Positions 35,098-45,234 of a stretch of DNA of 64,000 nucleotides are shown here, piece by piece (positions within the stretch are counted from its first letter, which is position 1; every line of letters begins with the position of its first letter). The notes beneath the pieces were generated by a model. That model worked only from the letters and a program-made list of their open reading frames with translations. It was not told the DNA's origin and searched no databases. The translations under genes were made by a program, and so were the position numbers. Origin of the DNA: Candidatus Saccharimonadota bacterium (lineage in GTDB: Bacteria > Patescibacteriota > Saccharimonadia > Saccharimonadales > Saccharimonadaceae); assembly GCA_030530605.1 (NCBI GenBank), contig JAUMUO010000001.1, positions 119,322-183,321 of the forward strand. The letters run 5' to 3'.

Positions 35098-36153
35098 ATG
35101 AAAAATTTAAGTCACATCGCACTTTGTGCACTCAACCTTATTTTGGCTCTGTCGGCCACGCTCCTTCCCCTAAAACCAACCGCTGTTTTTGCGGATGATA
35201 TAATCGCCGGTGATTCAACCTCGGAAAGTCCCCCATCTACTATGATATCAACTACGGACGACTCGCCCATCTCGTCGACCTGTAAAGATGGCTATGAATA
35301 CGTGGAAGCGGTTGAGAAATGTTATAAAAAATGCCAGGAAGGCTGGGAACGTAATCCCGAGACTAATCGTTGCCGCAAAATCCGTACGGAAACTAAAGCA
35401 GAGAGCCCTTCGTCTGTCTCCACTGCCCCGTCTTCCGATGGCTCGTCAGCCGCCTCTTCGCCTGCCCCAACTTCTACTATAGATGGCTCAAGCTCGGCTG
35501 CCAAACCTGCCTCGACCTCGTCAGCTGCCACATCTACAGGGTCTTCGTCAACTTCATCGCCCACTTCTTCTCCGCCCACTAAAGAGACTACTATTCAAAC
35601 TTGTAAAGATGGTTACGAATATGTAGAAACAGCCGGAAAATGTTACAAACAGTGTCAAGACGGCTATGAGCGTAATCCTGAAACCAATCGCTGCCGTAAG
35701 ATCCCAAATGAATCAGAGTATGAAACTGAGTCCACTAGCTCTACTAAGTCCTCCAAATCTATAAAAACTTCCGACCCTACCACCTGTAAAGATGGCTATG
35801 AATATGTTGAATCCGCCGGTAAATGCTATAAAGCTTGCTCTGAGGGCCAAGTTCGCAGCCCTGAAACCAACCGCTGTAAAAAAGCCGAAGCTAAAACCTC
35901 TGAACTCAAAGAATGTCAAGACGGCTACGAGCGTAATCCTGAAACCAATCGTTGCCGCAAGATCAAAGATAACACCGGCGCCGATTATGGTATTGAGGTT
36001 CCAAACACTGGTGGTGGCGGCTCGTCTTTTGTTGCCGGGGGTGTTATTATTGCGCTTCTTACTGCTATTGTTGCCTTTATAGCCTTTCAATATCGCCTAG
36101 AAATTAAAGAGTTTATCAAAAAACGCTTCAAAAAGTCTGAAAAATCTTCCTAG
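35098..36153 (+). CDS. Secreted Cys-rich repeat protein with wall-anchor-like tail
   Basis: 351 aa from ATG 35098; an in-frame TTG 24 bases earlier is less likely because the -10-like TATGAT (35085-35090) sits in between. Signal peptide ends about residue 32 (AVFA). Three full repeats of CKDGYEYVE...GKCYK...ERNPETNRCRK (about 33 residues, four Cys each) plus a partial one, linked by Ser/Thr/Pro/Ala stretches. The tail has VPNTGG, a hydrophobic helix and KKRFKK, like a sortase signal. Probably a surface-displayed, elongated adhesin-type protein. Confidence 0.78.
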   Translation: MKNLSHIALCALNLILALSATLLPLKPTAVFADDIIAGDSTSESPPSTMISTTDDSPISSTCKDGYEYVEAVEKCYKKCQEGWERNPETNRCRKIRTETKAESPSSVSTAPSSDGSSAASSPAPTSTIDGSSSAAKPASTSSAATSTGSSSTSSPTSSPPTKETTIQTCKDGYEYVETAGKCYKQCQDGYERNPETNRCRKIPNESEYETESTSSTKSSKSIKTSDPTTCKDGYEYVESAGKCYKACSEGQVRSPETNRCKKAEAKTSELKECQDGYERNPETNRCRKIKDNTGADYGIEVPNTGGGGSSFVAGGVIIALLTAIVAFIAFQYRLEIKEFIKKRFKKSEKSS

Positions 36154-36212
36154 CACCCCTGTTCTAGCACTCTTGAATTTTAACTGCTAGTTTGATACAA
36201 TAGTATCAAGAA

Positions 36213-36239
36213 TTAGCACTCGCGTATAATGAGTGCTAA
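36213..36239 (+). promoter_or_regulatory. CIRCE operator of dnaK
   Basis: Perfect TTAGCACTC-N9-GAGTGCTAA. The nine-base spacer contains TATAAT (36225-36230), so HrcA bound here would cover the -10 box. Predicts heat-shock control by an HrcA repressor elsewhere in the genome. Confidence 0.95.
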
Positions 36240-36268
36240 AGACACTATAAGTGAAAGGAGCTAAAAAT

Positions 36269-38146
36269 ATGAGTAAAATTATCGGAATTGACCTCGGTAC
36301 CACCAACTCGGCCTTTGCCTATATGGTTGCTGGTAAGCCAGAAGTCATCACTAATGCTGAAGGTGATCGCACTACTCCGTCCGTGGTGGCTGTTACCAAA
36401 AAAGGCGAGCGCCTTGTTGGTAAAGTCGCTCAAAGACAGAGAGTTACTAACCCGAAAAATACTATCTATGGCATCAAGCGTCTAATTGGTCGTAAGTTTG
36501 AGGACAAGGAAGTCCAACACGACCTAGATATTATGCCATACAAAATTGTTAAGAAAGGGAACCAAGCTGCTGTGGAGCTTGATGGCAAGGTTGAAACTCC
36601 AGAAGAAATTTCTGCTATGGTGCTTTCCAAGATTAAAGCTGACGCCGAGGCTTTCCTAGGTGAGGAAGTCACTGAAGCTATCATTACCGTCCCGGCCTAC
36701 TTTGATGATTCTCAGCGCCAGGCTACTAAAGACGCTGGTAAAATCGCTGGCCTTGAAGTCAAGCGTATCATCAACGAGCCGACCGCTGCCGCTCTTGCTT
36801 ATGGTCTTGAATCTAAAAAAGATGAACAAATTGTAGTTTTCGACCTCGGTGGTGGCACCTTCGATGTTTCCATTTTGGAACTCGGCGACGGTGTCTTTGA
36901 AGTAAAGTCTACCAATGGTGATACTCACCTCGGTGGTGAAGATTTCGACAATATCATTGTTAACTATCTCCTTGACGAATTCAAGAAGGAATCCGGTATT
37001 GATATCAAAGATGATGCTGCTGCTATGCAACGTATCAAGGACGAGGCTGAAAAAGCCAAGAAAGAGCTATCTTCTGCCACTTCTACCGATATCAACCTCC
37101 CGTTCCTCACTGCTGACGAGGATGGTCCAAAACACTTCGAGCACACTTTGACTCGTGCCAAGCTTGAAGAATTGGTTGAGCCGCTACTAGACCGTCTTGA
37201 AGAGCCAGTCAAAAAAGCTTTGAAGGACGCTAAGCTTGAAGCTAAAGATATCGACGAAGTTGTGATGGTTGGTGGTATGACCCGTATGCCAGCCGTCGTT
37301 GAACGAGTCAAGAAATTCTTTGGTAAAGACCCAATGCAAGGTGTTAACCCAGATGAAGTCGTGGCCGTCGGTGCTGCTATTCAGGGTGGCGTTCTCCAGG
37401 GCGACGTTAAAGATGTTCTTCTCCTTGATGTTACCCCACTCTCTCTCGGCATTGAGACTATGGGCGGTGTCAGCACCAAGTTAATTGAGAGAAACACTAC
37501 TATCCCAACCAGCAAATCTGAAGTTTTCTCCACTGCTGCTGACAACCAGCCGTCCGTAGAAATTCACGTCCTTCAGGGCGAGCGCGAATTCGCAAACGAT
37601 AACAAATCTCTTGGTCGCTTCATTCTAGACGGTATCGCTCCGGCTCCACGTGGTGTTCCACAGATTGAAGTTACCTTCAACCTTGATGCCAACGGCATTC
37701 TAAATGTCACCGCTAAGGATAAAGGCACTGGCAAAGAGCAGTCCATCACCATCCAGAATTCTGGCAATATGAGCAAGGAAGATATCGAGAAGGCTCGCGC
37801 CGAAGCTGAGGCCCACGCCGAAGAGGACAAAAAGAAGCGTGAATCTGTCGACGCCAGAAACCAGCTTGAAAACGCAGTCTATCAGGCTGAAAAAATGCCG
37901 AATGAATACAAGGATAAAATCAGCGACGATGATAAAAAGACCATCGAAGAGGCTGTCAAAGAAGCCAAGGAAGTCTTAAACGACCAGGAAGCTGATAAGG
38001 AAAAACTTGAAAACGCCGCCAAAGAACTTTCAAACAAGATTATGCCAATTGGCGCAAAAATGTACCAGCAAGAAGCTCCAAAGTCCGACGATAAAAAGGG
38101 CGACAAAGGTAGCGACGAACCGGTTGAAGGCGAAGTTGTAGAATAA
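36269..38146 (+). CDS. dnaK: Chaperone DnaK (Hsp70)
   Basis: 625 aa from ATG 36269, eight bases after AAAGGAG; the in-frame GTG at 36251 lies before the ribosome-binding site and is not used. [38 protein letters not shown] and the substrate-binding domain are all present; the tail ends in Asp/Glu-rich GEVVE. ATP-driven folding chaperone working with DnaJ and GrpE. Here monocistronic, with dnaJ 5 kb away but also under a CIRCE-like site. Confidence 0.98.
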   Translation: MSKIIGIDLGTTNSAFAYMVAGKPEVITNAEGDRTTPSVVAVTKKGERLVGKVAQRQRVTNPKNTIYGIKRLIGRKFEDKEVQHDLDIMPYKIVKKGNQAAVELDGKVETPEEISAMVLSKIKADAEAFLGEEVTEAIITVPAYFDDSQRQATKDAGKIAGLEVKRIINEPTAAALAYGLESKKDEQIVVFDLGGGTFDVSILELGDGVFEVKSTNGDTHLGGEDFDNIIVNYLLDEFKKESGIDIKDDAAAMQRIKDEAEKAKKELSSATSTDINLPFLTADEDGPKHFEHTLTRAKLEELVEPLLDRLEEPVKKALKDAKLEAKDIDEVVMVGGMTRMPAVVERVKKFFGKDPMQGVNPDEVVAVGAAIQGGVLQGDVKDVLLLDVTPLSLGIETMGGVSTKLIERNTTIPTSKSEVFSTAADNQPSVEIHVLQGEREFANDNKSLGRFILDGIAPAPRGVPQIEVTFNLDANGILNVTAKDKGTGKEQSITIQNSGNMSKEDIEKARAEAEAHAEEDKKKRESVDARNQLENAVYQAEKMPNEYKDKISDDDKKTIEEAVKEAKEVLNDQEADKEKLENAAKELSNKIMPIGAKMYQQEAPKSDDKKGDKGSDEPVEGEVVE

Positions 38147-38151
38147 ACAAA

Positions 38152-38176
38152 AAAGAGCCATTTTGGCTCTTTTTTG
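38152..38176 (+). terminator. Intrinsic terminator of dnaK
   Basis: AAAAGAGCCA-TTT-TGGCTCTTTT stem with T-run. Confidence 0.88.
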
Positions 38177-38248
38177 TTGACTTATTACAGCGTAAGCACT
38201 ATAATTATAGATAGTACTTAAGGTTATATTTTAATAGGAAGGTGTTAA

Positions 38249-39448
38249 ATGAAGAAGAAACTATCTGTTTTTATCTTGGCGCTTTTCACTGCTGCTAGTG
38301 TTTTTGCCCCAAGCGTTTCCGCTATCTCTGGCGGCTCAGTTAATTGTGATAAACTAAAAACTACTTTCAGCGCAGACAGCTCTGAGTCTGGCGGTGCCAC
38401 AATTACTCTTTCTGAAAACTGTAAAATTGACAACATTTACATCAAGAACGGTCAAAATATCACTCTTGATACCTCTGGCCATACCCTTGAAGCCAAAATC
38501 ACGATTGAATCTGGAGGTAAGTTAACTATTGCTAGTTTCAATACCCCTGGCACTATCTCTGGCCCTATTGATAACCACGGCAGCGTTTCTATCACTGGTG
38601 GTAAATTTACCTCTGACCCTTCCAAATATCTTGCTGATGGCTATACCACCAGCGTAGCTGGCGGCCTTTATGTTGTCTCCGCTAAGAAAAACTCTTCTTC
38701 TACCATTGACACTTCCAAAATCAGTGCCTCAAATGAAAATATCAAAAACGCTCTCATTAAAACTTTAGAAGCTCAAGCTAAAAATCCAGACACTAGCACT
38801 GAAAACGGCCGTACTCTGGATCAGCTCTTGAATGCTATCAAAGTTGGGCATAATCTTTCCGCCGCCTTGAACGTTGCTTCGGTTACAGAAGTCTCCAGCG
38901 CTCTTCAAAGTGTTATCCTTGAAAAAACCGCTGGTATGAACCTTGGCTCCGTTAGTAATGTCAACTTTGTTGTCACCGATACTACCAGCAGTAGCTCGGT
39001 TAATCTAACTAAGTTAGCTGCCCCGGTTAAAGTCACGCTCGGCGTACCGGAAGCTTATAAAGCTGCTTTGAGAGAGCACGGCGTCGAAATCATCCATGTT
39101 GGCTCTACCGATAGTGGGGGCTACGAAGCTAACGCTATCTCTGGGGTCTCTTTTGACAATGCCGGCAACATCACCTTCGAAACCTCTGAATTTTCCGCTT
39201 TTGCTATGGCTTATGATGGTGAGCCCATCACTGCCGCCGCTAGTGGTGAGACTGCCACTCCTGCGGCGTCCGGTTACATTGAAGAAACACCTGAAGATGT
39301 CGTTGCCCCAGATACTGCTGGTTTCCTGGGTATTGACCTCACTGTCTACAATTTGCTTATGATTATCGGTATTTCGCTTGTGGTTATTGCCTTTATTGCT
39401 TATGCTACAAAGCGCGCCTATATCAGAAGCAAAATTTCCTGGAAATAA
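38249..39448 (+). CDS. Secreted membrane- or wall-anchored protein
   Basis: 399 aa. The ribosome-binding site AGGAAGG precedes ATG 38249. Signal peptide ends near SVSA (about 25). An N-terminal beta-rich part (about 30-140, NGQNITLDTSGHTLEAKITIESGGKLTI) looks like a solenoid or polymer-forming fold and resembles that of the next gene. A central alpha/beta region follows, then APDTAGF, a TM helix (about 365-388) and a basic tail. The APDTA motif is a degenerate form of the VPNTG tail of its neighbours. Confidence 0.75.
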   Translation: MKKKLSVFILALFTAASVFAPSVSAISGGSVNCDKLKTTFSADSSESGGATITLSENCKIDNIYIKNGQNITLDTSGHTLEAKITIESGGKLTIASFNTPGTISGPIDNHGSVSITGGKFTSDPSKYLADGYTTSVAGGLYVVSAKKNSSSTIDTSKISASNENIKNALIKTLEAQAKNPDTSTENGRTLDQLLNAIKVGHNLSAALNVASVTEVSSALQSVILEKTAGMNLGSVSNVNFVVTDTTSSSSVNLTKLAAPVKVTLGVPEAYKAALREHGVEIIHVGSTDSGGYEANAISGVSFDNAGNITFETSEFSAFAMAYDGEPITAAASGETATPAASGYIEETPEDVVAPDTAGFLGIDLTVYNLLMIIGISLVVIAFIAYATKRAYIRSKISWK

Positions 39449-39529
39449 TTCAACAAAAGTCTTGTGCTTAAAAGATTTTGTGATATAATCAAAGTATCAT
39501 AAGGTCATATACAAAAAGGAAAAATTAAA

Positions 39530-40597
39530 ATGAAAAGGAAATTTTTAAGAGGAGCCACTCTTGGTCTCACTCTTTCAGCGGCTAGCAGCCTAGCACTAGC
39601 TAGTCTTGCCTCCGCTACGACCATCACCACGGAACATTGTAGCGAATTTGTGAATGCGGTTAATGCCGCCGAAAGTGGTGACACTATCGTCTTAGGACTA
39701 AACTGTACCAAGCATATTACTATCTCCGGCAACAAATCGATTACGATTGATTTGGCAGGGAACAGACTAAGCGAATACTCTAGTTTTGATGTTATCACTA
39801 TCGAAGAAGGTTCCACTTTGGAGATAACTGACAGCGTTGGTGGTGGCGTAGTCAAAGCTGGCAACACTAATCAACTTGCGATAAATAATGCTGGCACTAC
39901 TGATGCTAACAATGTAATAATTTGGGGTGACATCAATAATGCTGGTGCCCTCAATTTTGAAGGGGTGACTTTAGACCCAGAGAACTACTATCCTTACCCG
40001 ACCTATACGATTACTAACTCTGGCACTCTTACCACTAGTGGTGAGCCTGCCGCTAACCTCTTCAAGGGTACGCCGATTACAAATACTGGTACCGTAGAAC
40101 TCACCGCTGCTACCTTCACTGCCCGTCCAGATGGCAGCTTTGTTCCTGAAGGTTATGAAATCGTAGAAGAAGATGGCAAGTTTATAGTCCGCCCGGTTCC
40201 TACTACTCCAGAAGAACCTACTGAGCCTACTGAGCCAGAAAATCCTACTGAACCAGAAGATCCTTCTAACACTCCAACTGAACCAACTGAAACTCCTACA
40301 AATAATGAACCGACCAAACCTGTCGACCAAACACTAGATGAAGAAGACCCATCTCTTGATCCACTTGGTGAAACTTATACTGTTGCCCCAACCGCAAAAC
40401 CAACCGTAAAACCAGCTACAAACTCGGCTCAAACCCCAGCCGTTCCGAATACTGGCGATAAAGAAGAAGTCAAAGAAGTCGGCTCGACAATGGATATAAA
40501 TCTCATCCTCTTTGCTATGGCCTTCGGCTTTGGTGCTCTCCTTATAGTCGTGTTTATCAAAGGAAAACACGCCGCCAACGAAAAAGTAATGTATTAA
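39530..40597 (+). CDS. Secreted protein with Pro/Thr/Glu stalk and wall-anchor-like tail
   Basis: 355 aa. Signal peptide ends near LASA (about 29). The N-terminal region (about 30-200) has the same ESGDTIVLGLNCTKHITISGNKSITIDLAGN pattern (seen in pieces) as the previous protein, a parallel beta-type fold. A repetitive PTEP/PENPTEPEDP stalk (about 225-275) and VPNTGDK, TM helix, GKHAANEK tail follow. Probably sortase- or membrane-anchored surface protein. The two neighbours look like paralogues. Confidence 0.77.
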   Translation: MKRKFLRGATLGLTLSAASSLALASLASATTITTEHCSEFVNAVNAAESGDTIVLGLNCTKHITISGNKSITIDLAGNRLSEYSSFDVITIEEGSTLEITDSVGGGVVKAGNTNQLAINNAGTTDANNVIIWGDINNAGALNFEGVTLDPENYYPYPTYTITNSGTLTTSGEPAANLFKGTPITNTGTVELTAATFTARPDGSFVPEGYEIVEEDGKFIVRPVPTTPEEPTEPTEPENPTEPEDPSNTPTEPTETPTNNEPTKPVDQTLDEEDPSLDPLGETYTVAPTAKPTVKPATNSAQTPAVPNTGDKEEVKEVGSTMDINLILFAMAFGFGALLIVVFIKGKHAANEKVMY

Positions 40598-41250
40598 GCC
40601 TTTTTGATCTTGACCGATTTCTTAGTAGCTTTAGATTTAACAGTCTTAGGTTTTGTAGCCGTGGTTTTAGCCACACCCTTAGAAACAGCAATGATTAGTC
40701 CGGTAGTTACAATACTGCCGGCCAGGGCTACTAGAATATCTTGCATCGTATCGTCCACCCCTTCCGAAATCAGCTCTTGCATATGCGTGCCAAAGAATTT
40801 ATCACTTCCATATTCAAAACATTCCCAAAGCGTTGCCGCGAGCATTGCGAAGCTAATCATAAAAAGACATCTAAACCACTTGGCTGGCATCTGCTTCTTG
40901 GTGAAAACTTGTTCCAAAACTTCCCAAGCCACCACCGTTGCCAGTACCCCGGAGCCACAATGCACAATCTTATCAAATGGCGCCCAAGCTTTATAGACGT
41001 CAAGATCAATTCCTAACACCATTGCCGGAATTAAAAAGATATAATAAGCCAACTCTGTCTGGTCTGACAGTTTTAGATGAAAAACGTGTCGCCAGATTTC
41101 TGGTGCGAACGCTAAAGCGATAGTCGCAAGGTAGCTCCAAATTTTATGGAACTGCGTCCCTGGTACGAGGTATAGCACTGACAAAAGCACCCCCACTGTA
41201 ATAATAATAACTTTGACACACAGATTTATCTGCTTAATATATTGTTTCAT
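40594..41250 (-). CDS. YjdF/DUF2238-like membrane protein
   Basis: 218 aa, about six membrane helices. Conserved-looking acidic and His residues DKIVHCGSGVL (about 95-105), WECFEYGSDKFFGT (about 140-153) and DDTMQDILVALAGS match the pattern of the YjdF/DUF2238 family of unknown function. Lys-rich C-terminus. Converges on the surface protein, overlapping its stop by four bases. Confidence 0.65.
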   Translation of the reverse strand: MKQYIKQINLCVKVIIITVGVLLSVLYLVPGTQFHKIWSYLATIALAFAPEIWRHVFHLKLSDQTELAYYIFLIPAMVLGIDLDVYKAWAPFDKIVHCGSGVLATVVAWEVLEQVFTKKQMPAKWFRCLFMISFAMLAATLWECFEYGSDKFFGTHMQELISEGVDDTMQDILVALAGSIVTTGLIIAVSKGVAKTTATKPKTVKSKATKKSVKIKKA

Positions 41251-41327
41251 ATTTTCTCCACACAGAGTTAACTTCTTTCTCCCATTTTACCACACTTTAT
41301 GATATAATAACACCCATAAGGAGTAAT

Positions 41328-42518
41328 ATGGATAAAAACAAATTAATTTTGATTACCAACCCTGGTAGCAGCTCTCGTAAGTATGCCCTTTATAAAGGCA
41401 CTGATCTCGTTTGCTCGCTCCACTTTGAATTTGAAGGCAAAGAAATTATTTGCACTTTAAAGAAGGCCGACGGCTCTAAAAAAGTCTTGAAGCAAACCTT
41501 TAAAGAATTAACTAGCACCGTCGCGAACATTAATCGCATCCTCACTGAAGAAGGTTATCTTGGCGGTATGTCCAAGATTGACGCCATCTTAGCTCGTGTG
41601 GCCTGTCCGGGTGAGTATTTCACAGAGGACCACATCGTTGACGAAGCATACCTAAAGGCTTTAGAGAAAGGCAAGAAGCGCGCCCCTCTCCACGTTCCTG
41701 TGGTTGCTGGCGAAATTGAACACTTTGTCAAAAGTTTCAAGGACACTCCGATTTTAGCTATTTCTGATACTTCCTTCCACACCGATCGCCCAGATTTAAT
41801 GAAGTACTATGGTTTTGATACCGACATCGCCGACAAGGCCGACATCAAGAAATTTGGCTATCATGGTCTTTCTATCGGTTCCATTGTTAATTATATGAAG
41901 GAACAGGATATCCTCCCGGAGAAGTTAATCGTTTGCCATCTTGGCTCCGGCTCTTCTCTTACCGCTGTCTTTGAAGGTAAGTCTCTTGACACTACGATGG
42001 GCTATTCCCCAATCGGTGGTCTCTTAATGGCTACTCGCTGTGGCGATATGGACCCGGCTGCCGCTCTCGCTTTGAAGCGTTATCTTGGCTACGAGTCCGA
42101 CGAGTCTATTGAAAAATATCTCAACAAAGATTGTGGTCTTCTCGGTGTTTCCGGCCAGTCCGACGATATGCGCGAGATTTTGAGACTCCGCGATGAAGGC
42201 GACAAAAGAGGGACCTTTGCCCACGCTATGTATGTTTACCGCGTCCAGAGTTGTATTGGCCAGATGGCTGCTTCTCTCGGCGGCGTCGATGCCATTGTCT
42301 TCACCGCCACCATCGGCGAACGCTCTGACGAAATTCGTCGCACCGTCACTCAGAAATTAAGTTACCTCGGCTTCTCCCTTGACGACGATAAAAACGTCGG
42401 CGATTTTGAAGAACGCCACGTCAACATTGCCGCTGATGGTTCTAAACCGATTTGGGTCATCAGAACCGACGAATTTGAAGAAATGCTTCGCCGCGCGGCT
42501 CTACTTCTGGAGAAATAG
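41328..42518 (+). CDS. ackA: Acetate kinase
   Basis: 396 aa, usual length. ITNPGSSSRKYALY at the N-terminus, HLGSGSSLTAV (about 205-215), TTMGYSPIGGLLMATRCGDMDPAA and the C-terminal FTATIGERSDEIRR are all typical. Makes ATP from acetyl phosphate, probably a main energy step in a fermentative reduced genome. AAGGAG (41316-41321) is the ribosome-binding site, with TATAAT at 41302. The last base is shared with the next GTG start. Confidence 0.96.
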   Translation: MDKNKLILITNPGSSSRKYALYKGTDLVCSLHFEFEGKEIICTLKKADGSKKVLKQTFKELTSTVANINRILTEEGYLGGMSKIDAILARVACPGEYFTEDHIVDEAYLKALEKGKKRAPLHVPVVAGEIEHFVKSFKDTPILAISDTSFHTDRPDLMKYYGFDTDIADKADIKKFGYHGLSIGSIVNYMKEQDILPEKLIVCHLGSGSSLTAVFEGKSLDTTMGYSPIGGLLMATRCGDMDPAAALALKRYLGYESDESIEKYLNKDCGLLGVSGQSDDMREILRLRDEGDKRGTFAHAMYVYRVQSCIGQMAASLGGVDAIVFTATIGERSDEIRRTVTQKLSYLGFSLDDDKNVGDFEERHVNIAADGSKPIWVIRTDEFEEMLRRAALLLEK

Positions 42519-43084
42519 TGCAGCAAGTTTCAGATAAAGAAACCAAAATCATCCTCGAGTTGGCCGAAAAGGCTTTAAAACTTAAGGGTGATTTTGTTGA
42601 GCTTGGTTGCTACAAGGGCGACACTTCGCTCTTGCTTCAAAGATTACTACATCAAAATGGGGAAGACCGCCAGCTCTGGCTTTATGATTCTTTTGAAGGT
42701 CTGCCAGAAAGAACCAAAGAAGATGCTTCCGTCGCTGGTGATGGCTTCAAAAAAGGGGAATTAGATGTTACGAAAAAAGAAGTGGTTCTAAAATTCAAAA
42801 AGGCTGGACTCCCTGTCCCGAAAATCAAAAAAGCCTTTTTTGAAGATCTAACTCCCGAAGATCTTCCCGAAAAAATTGCCTTTGCGTTCCTGGATGGCGA
42901 CCTTTATACCTCTATCAAGACTTCTCTAAATTTAGTGCTCCCCCGCCTTACTAAAAATGCTATCTTGCTCGTTCATGATTATAATAATCCTCAGCTCCCC
43001 GGCGTTGCTAAAGCTGTGGATGAACATTTTTGGCAGAAGCAAGAAGTTTATGAGACCCTAGCACTCTTGCATAACAAGTGCTAA
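42518..43084 (+). CDS. TylF/class I SAM-dependent methyltransferase-like protein
   Basis: 188 aa; GTG start overlaps the ackA stop by one base, so translation is coupled. [17 protein letters not shown] (about 23-39) is the SAM-binding loop, [13 protein letters not shown] (about 57-69) and [22 protein letters not shown] (in parts, about 125-147) match TylF/macrocin O-methyltransferase-like proteins. Substrate unknown; could be a sugar or glycan. Its last bases hold the CIRCE-like operator of dnaJ. Confidence 0.8.
   Translation: MQQVSDKETKIILELAEKALKLKGDFVELGCYKGDTSLLLQRLLHQNGEDRQLWLYDSFEGLPERTKEDASVAGDGFKKGELDVTKKEVVLKFKKAGLPVPKIKKAFFEDLTPEDLPEKIAFAFLDGDLYTSIKTSLNLVLPRLTKNAILLVHDYNNPQLPGVAKAVDEHFWQKQEVYETLALLHNKC
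43058..43084 (+). promoter_or_regulatory. CIRCE-like operator of dnaJ, inside the previous gene
   Basis: CTAGCACTC-N9-AAGTGCTAA differs from the perfect CIRCE at two outer positions. The stop codon TAA of the upstream methyltransferase is part of the right arm. A TACAAT -10 (43090-43095) lies six bases before ATG 43102. Confidence 0.8.
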
Positions 43085-43101
43085 AGTGCTACAATAATAA
43101 T

Positions 43102-43995
43102 ATGTCAAAACGCGATTATTATGAAGTTTTGGGCGTGTCAAAAAACGCCTCTGATGATGAGATTAAAAAGGCTTACAGGAAGCTCGCCATTAAATATCAT
43201 CCCGATAAAAATCCCGGCGACAAAGAGGCCGAGGAAAAGTTCAAGGAAGTTTCCGAGGCCCATGAAGTTCTCTCCGACAAACAGAAACGCGCACGCTACG
43301 ACCAATTTGGTCACGCCGGCGTTAACGGCGGTTCTGGTAATCCGTTTGGTAATGGTGGTAACCCATTTGGCAATTTCAACGGCCAGTCTTTCAGTTTCGA
43401 GTTCGGCGGCGGTGGCCTAGACGATATTTTAGGCTCGCTCTTTGGCTTTGGCCCGGGTGCTCGCCGTCCTCGTCGTGGCGCCGATTATCGCACCCAAGTT
43501 ACCATCACTTTTGAAGAATCTATCTTTGGCACCGAAAAACAAATCAGCGCGAACGGCTCTAGCTTCAAAGTTAAAATCCCTGCCGGCATCGACGACGGTA
43601 TGCAGATTCGCCTGCGCGGCAAGGGTGGCGAAGCTCCAGAAGGTGGCGAAAAGGGTGATCTCTATGTTCTCATCCACGTCAAGCCACACAAACATCTCAC
43701 TCGCGAAGGTACCCTGATTCTTTCCGAGGAAAAAATCAGTATGGTTGATGCTGCTCTTGGTACTGAAATTGATGTTGAAACTGTCGACGGCAAAATCACT
43801 ATGAAAGTTCCGGCCGGCACCCAATCTGGCACTCCGTTCAAGCTTTCCGGTCACGGCGTCCCGTTCCGTGCTGATGGCGACCGCGGTCCACACATTGTCA
43901 CCATTATCGTTGAAACTCCTAAAAACCTGTCTAAAAAGCAGCGCGAGATTCTTGAAGAATTCAAGAAGACCAAAAAGCGCGGCATCTTCGGTTAA
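43102..43995 (+). CDS. DnaJ-family co-chaperone without zinc fingers (CbpA-like)
   Basis: 297 aa from ATG 43102, chosen because the TACAAT -10 sits just before it. J-domain at 4-68 with HPD at 33-35, then a Gly/Phe/Asn-rich linker (about 72-118) and the two C-terminal beta domains ([22 protein letters not shown] in parts). No CxxCxGxG repeats, so a type II (CbpA/DjlA-like) J-protein. Stimulates DnaK ATPase. Heat-shock control by the CIRCE-like site. Confidence 0.92.
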   Translation: MSKRDYYEVLGVSKNASDDEIKKAYRKLAIKYHPDKNPGDKEAEEKFKEVSEAHEVLSDKQKRARYDQFGHAGVNGGSGNPFGNGGNPFGNFNGQSFSFEFGGGGLDDILGSLFGFGPGARRPRRGADYRTQVTITFEESIFGTEKQISANGSSFKVKIPAGIDDGMQIRLRGKGGEAPEGGEKGDLYVLIHVKPHKHLTREGTLILSEEKISMVDAALGTEIDVETVDGKITMKVPAGTQSGTPFKLSGHGVPFRADGDRGPHIVTIIVETPKNLSKKQREILEEFKKTKKRGIFG

Positions 43996-44015
43996 AGCGT
44001 GGTATAATAATAGAT

Positions 44016-44537
44016 ATGAAAGCAAGATTTCGTGTTCTGATTTTGAGCCTAGTGGCATTGTCTGCGCTGGTAGCTTTGCCGGTCAAAGCAGACGATAAAA
44101 CCCCTGTACTTTCCAAAGAACAAGCGGGCGCGATTTCTCAATCTTGTGATTCTATAAAGCAATCTCTAAAAAAGCTTCAAAAAGCCGACACGAAAACTCG
44201 CTCTTATCTTGGTGGCATCTACGAAGATTTTATTACCGATTTAATCAGTCCGTTAAACCTTCGTCTGACTAGAAATAATCTCCCGAACACCACCCTCACC
44301 ACTCTCCACTCTGATTTGATTCTAAAACGCCAGGATTTCGCTCAGAAGTTTACACTCTATGAGCAAAGCTTTGAAGTCCTACTTACTGCGGACTGTCAAA
44401 ATAATCCTGAAGATTTTTATCAAAAACTCCAAGAAACCAGAAAAGCCAGAAATACTTTGGAACAGTCCACCGAAGCTTTTCGGATGCTCCTTGAGAAGCA
44501 TCAAAATGCCGTCCAAACCCTGAAAGGAACTCTATGA
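44016..44537 (+). CDS. Secreted helical protein, unknown
   Basis: 173 aa. Signal peptide about 1-25 (ALPVKA). The mature part is alpha-helical with two Cys (SQSCDSIK, TADCQNN). TATAAT (44003-44008) lies seven bases before ATG, leaderless type. Overlaps the next gene by four bases (ATGA), so the pair forms an operon. Confidence 0.7.
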   Translation: MKARFRVLILSLVALSALVALPVKADDKTPVLSKEQAGAISQSCDSIKQSLKKLQKADTKTRSYLGGIYEDFITDLISPLNLRLTRNNLPNTTLTTLHSDLILKRQDFAQKFTLYEQSFEVLLTADCQNNPEDFYQKLQETRKARNTLEQSTEAFRMLLEKHQNAVQTLKGTL

Positions 44538-44932
44538 CGCCCGAAGAACTTCCAGAGAAAAAGAATCATAACCTCCTACTATTAGGCATTGGTGCGACCC
44601 TAATCGCTATGCTCACCACTGGTATCAGCATTATTATTTATCACAAATCTGGTGACATCTATCTAGACCGCTCTCGTCCGGGCTTTCTTCCAGATAAGGA
44701 GGAAATTGAAGATCGTAGTGACGACGAAGAATATATTTTCTCGGAAAATGGACCTGTCACTAAGTATGATTTAGACGAATACTTGAAGATGTTCGATGAA
44801 GAGCTCAAAGATTTGGATGAACTAAAAAATCCTTATTCTGCCGAGCCACTTTCAGATGATGCTCTTGGCATCCCGCCTAAAAAAGTTGAGCCAGCTCCAG
44901 TTCCTGAAGAAGAACCAGCCGAAGAATACTAA
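44534..44932 (+). CDS. Single-span acidic membrane protein, unknown
   Basis: 132 aa. Short N-terminus, TM segment about 14-36, then a strongly acidic tail (DRSDDEEYIF, MFDEELKDLDELKNP) ending with Pro/Glu repeats. Coupled to the secreted protein upstream. Function unknown. Confidence 0.7.
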   Translation: MTPEELPEKKNHNLLLLGIGATLIAMLTTGISIIIYHKSGDIYLDRSRPGFLPDKEEIEDRSDDEEYIFSENGPVTKYDLDEYLKMFDEELKDLDELKNPYSAEPLSDDALGIPPKKVEPAPVPEEEPAEEY

Positions 44933-45012
44933 AATACAACAGTATTATTTACAAACTATCTTTACTTTTTGATTTCTTGGGCGTAAAATCTATAGAAATA
45001 ACTGGAGGTATT

Positions 45013-45234
45013 ATGGGAGTATTACAAGAAATGCTCTTAAGAAACGGACTAATATTAAGAAATTCAGACGGCTCTTACTCAACTTTGAGCGATTGTGCCG
45101 TTCGTTCCGGAGTCACCATTACAGATTCTTCCGGCCGGGTTACTCACCGCATCGAAAACAGCACCTGGCCAGGTGAGCTCGTCCTTCGTAACGTTTCCAC
45201 TGATTTAGTTGAAGAACGTATCCGTGTTGCTTAG
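45013..45234 (+). CDS. Small protein, unknown
   Basis: 73 aa from ATG 45013, because GGAGGT (45004-45009) lies just before it; an upstream TTG start is possible but lacks such a site. Beta-rich composition (RNSDGSYSTLSDCAVRSG, VTITDSSGRVTHRI). No signal peptide or membrane segment. Converges with the membrane gene on the other strand. Confidence 0.6.
   Translation: MGVLQEMLLRNGLILRNSDGSYSTLSDCAVRSGVTITDSSGRVTHRIENSTWPGELVLRNVSTDLVEERIRVA

Noticed and set aside
35288-36090. CRISPR-like array in the Cys-repeat gene
   Set aside because: The repeats are in frame, coding, imperfect and about 33 residues long; they are protein repeats.
40741-41123. Plus-strand reading frames opposite the YjdF-like gene
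   Set aside because: They are shadows of the minus-strand gene, with no ribosome-binding site and unnatural composition.
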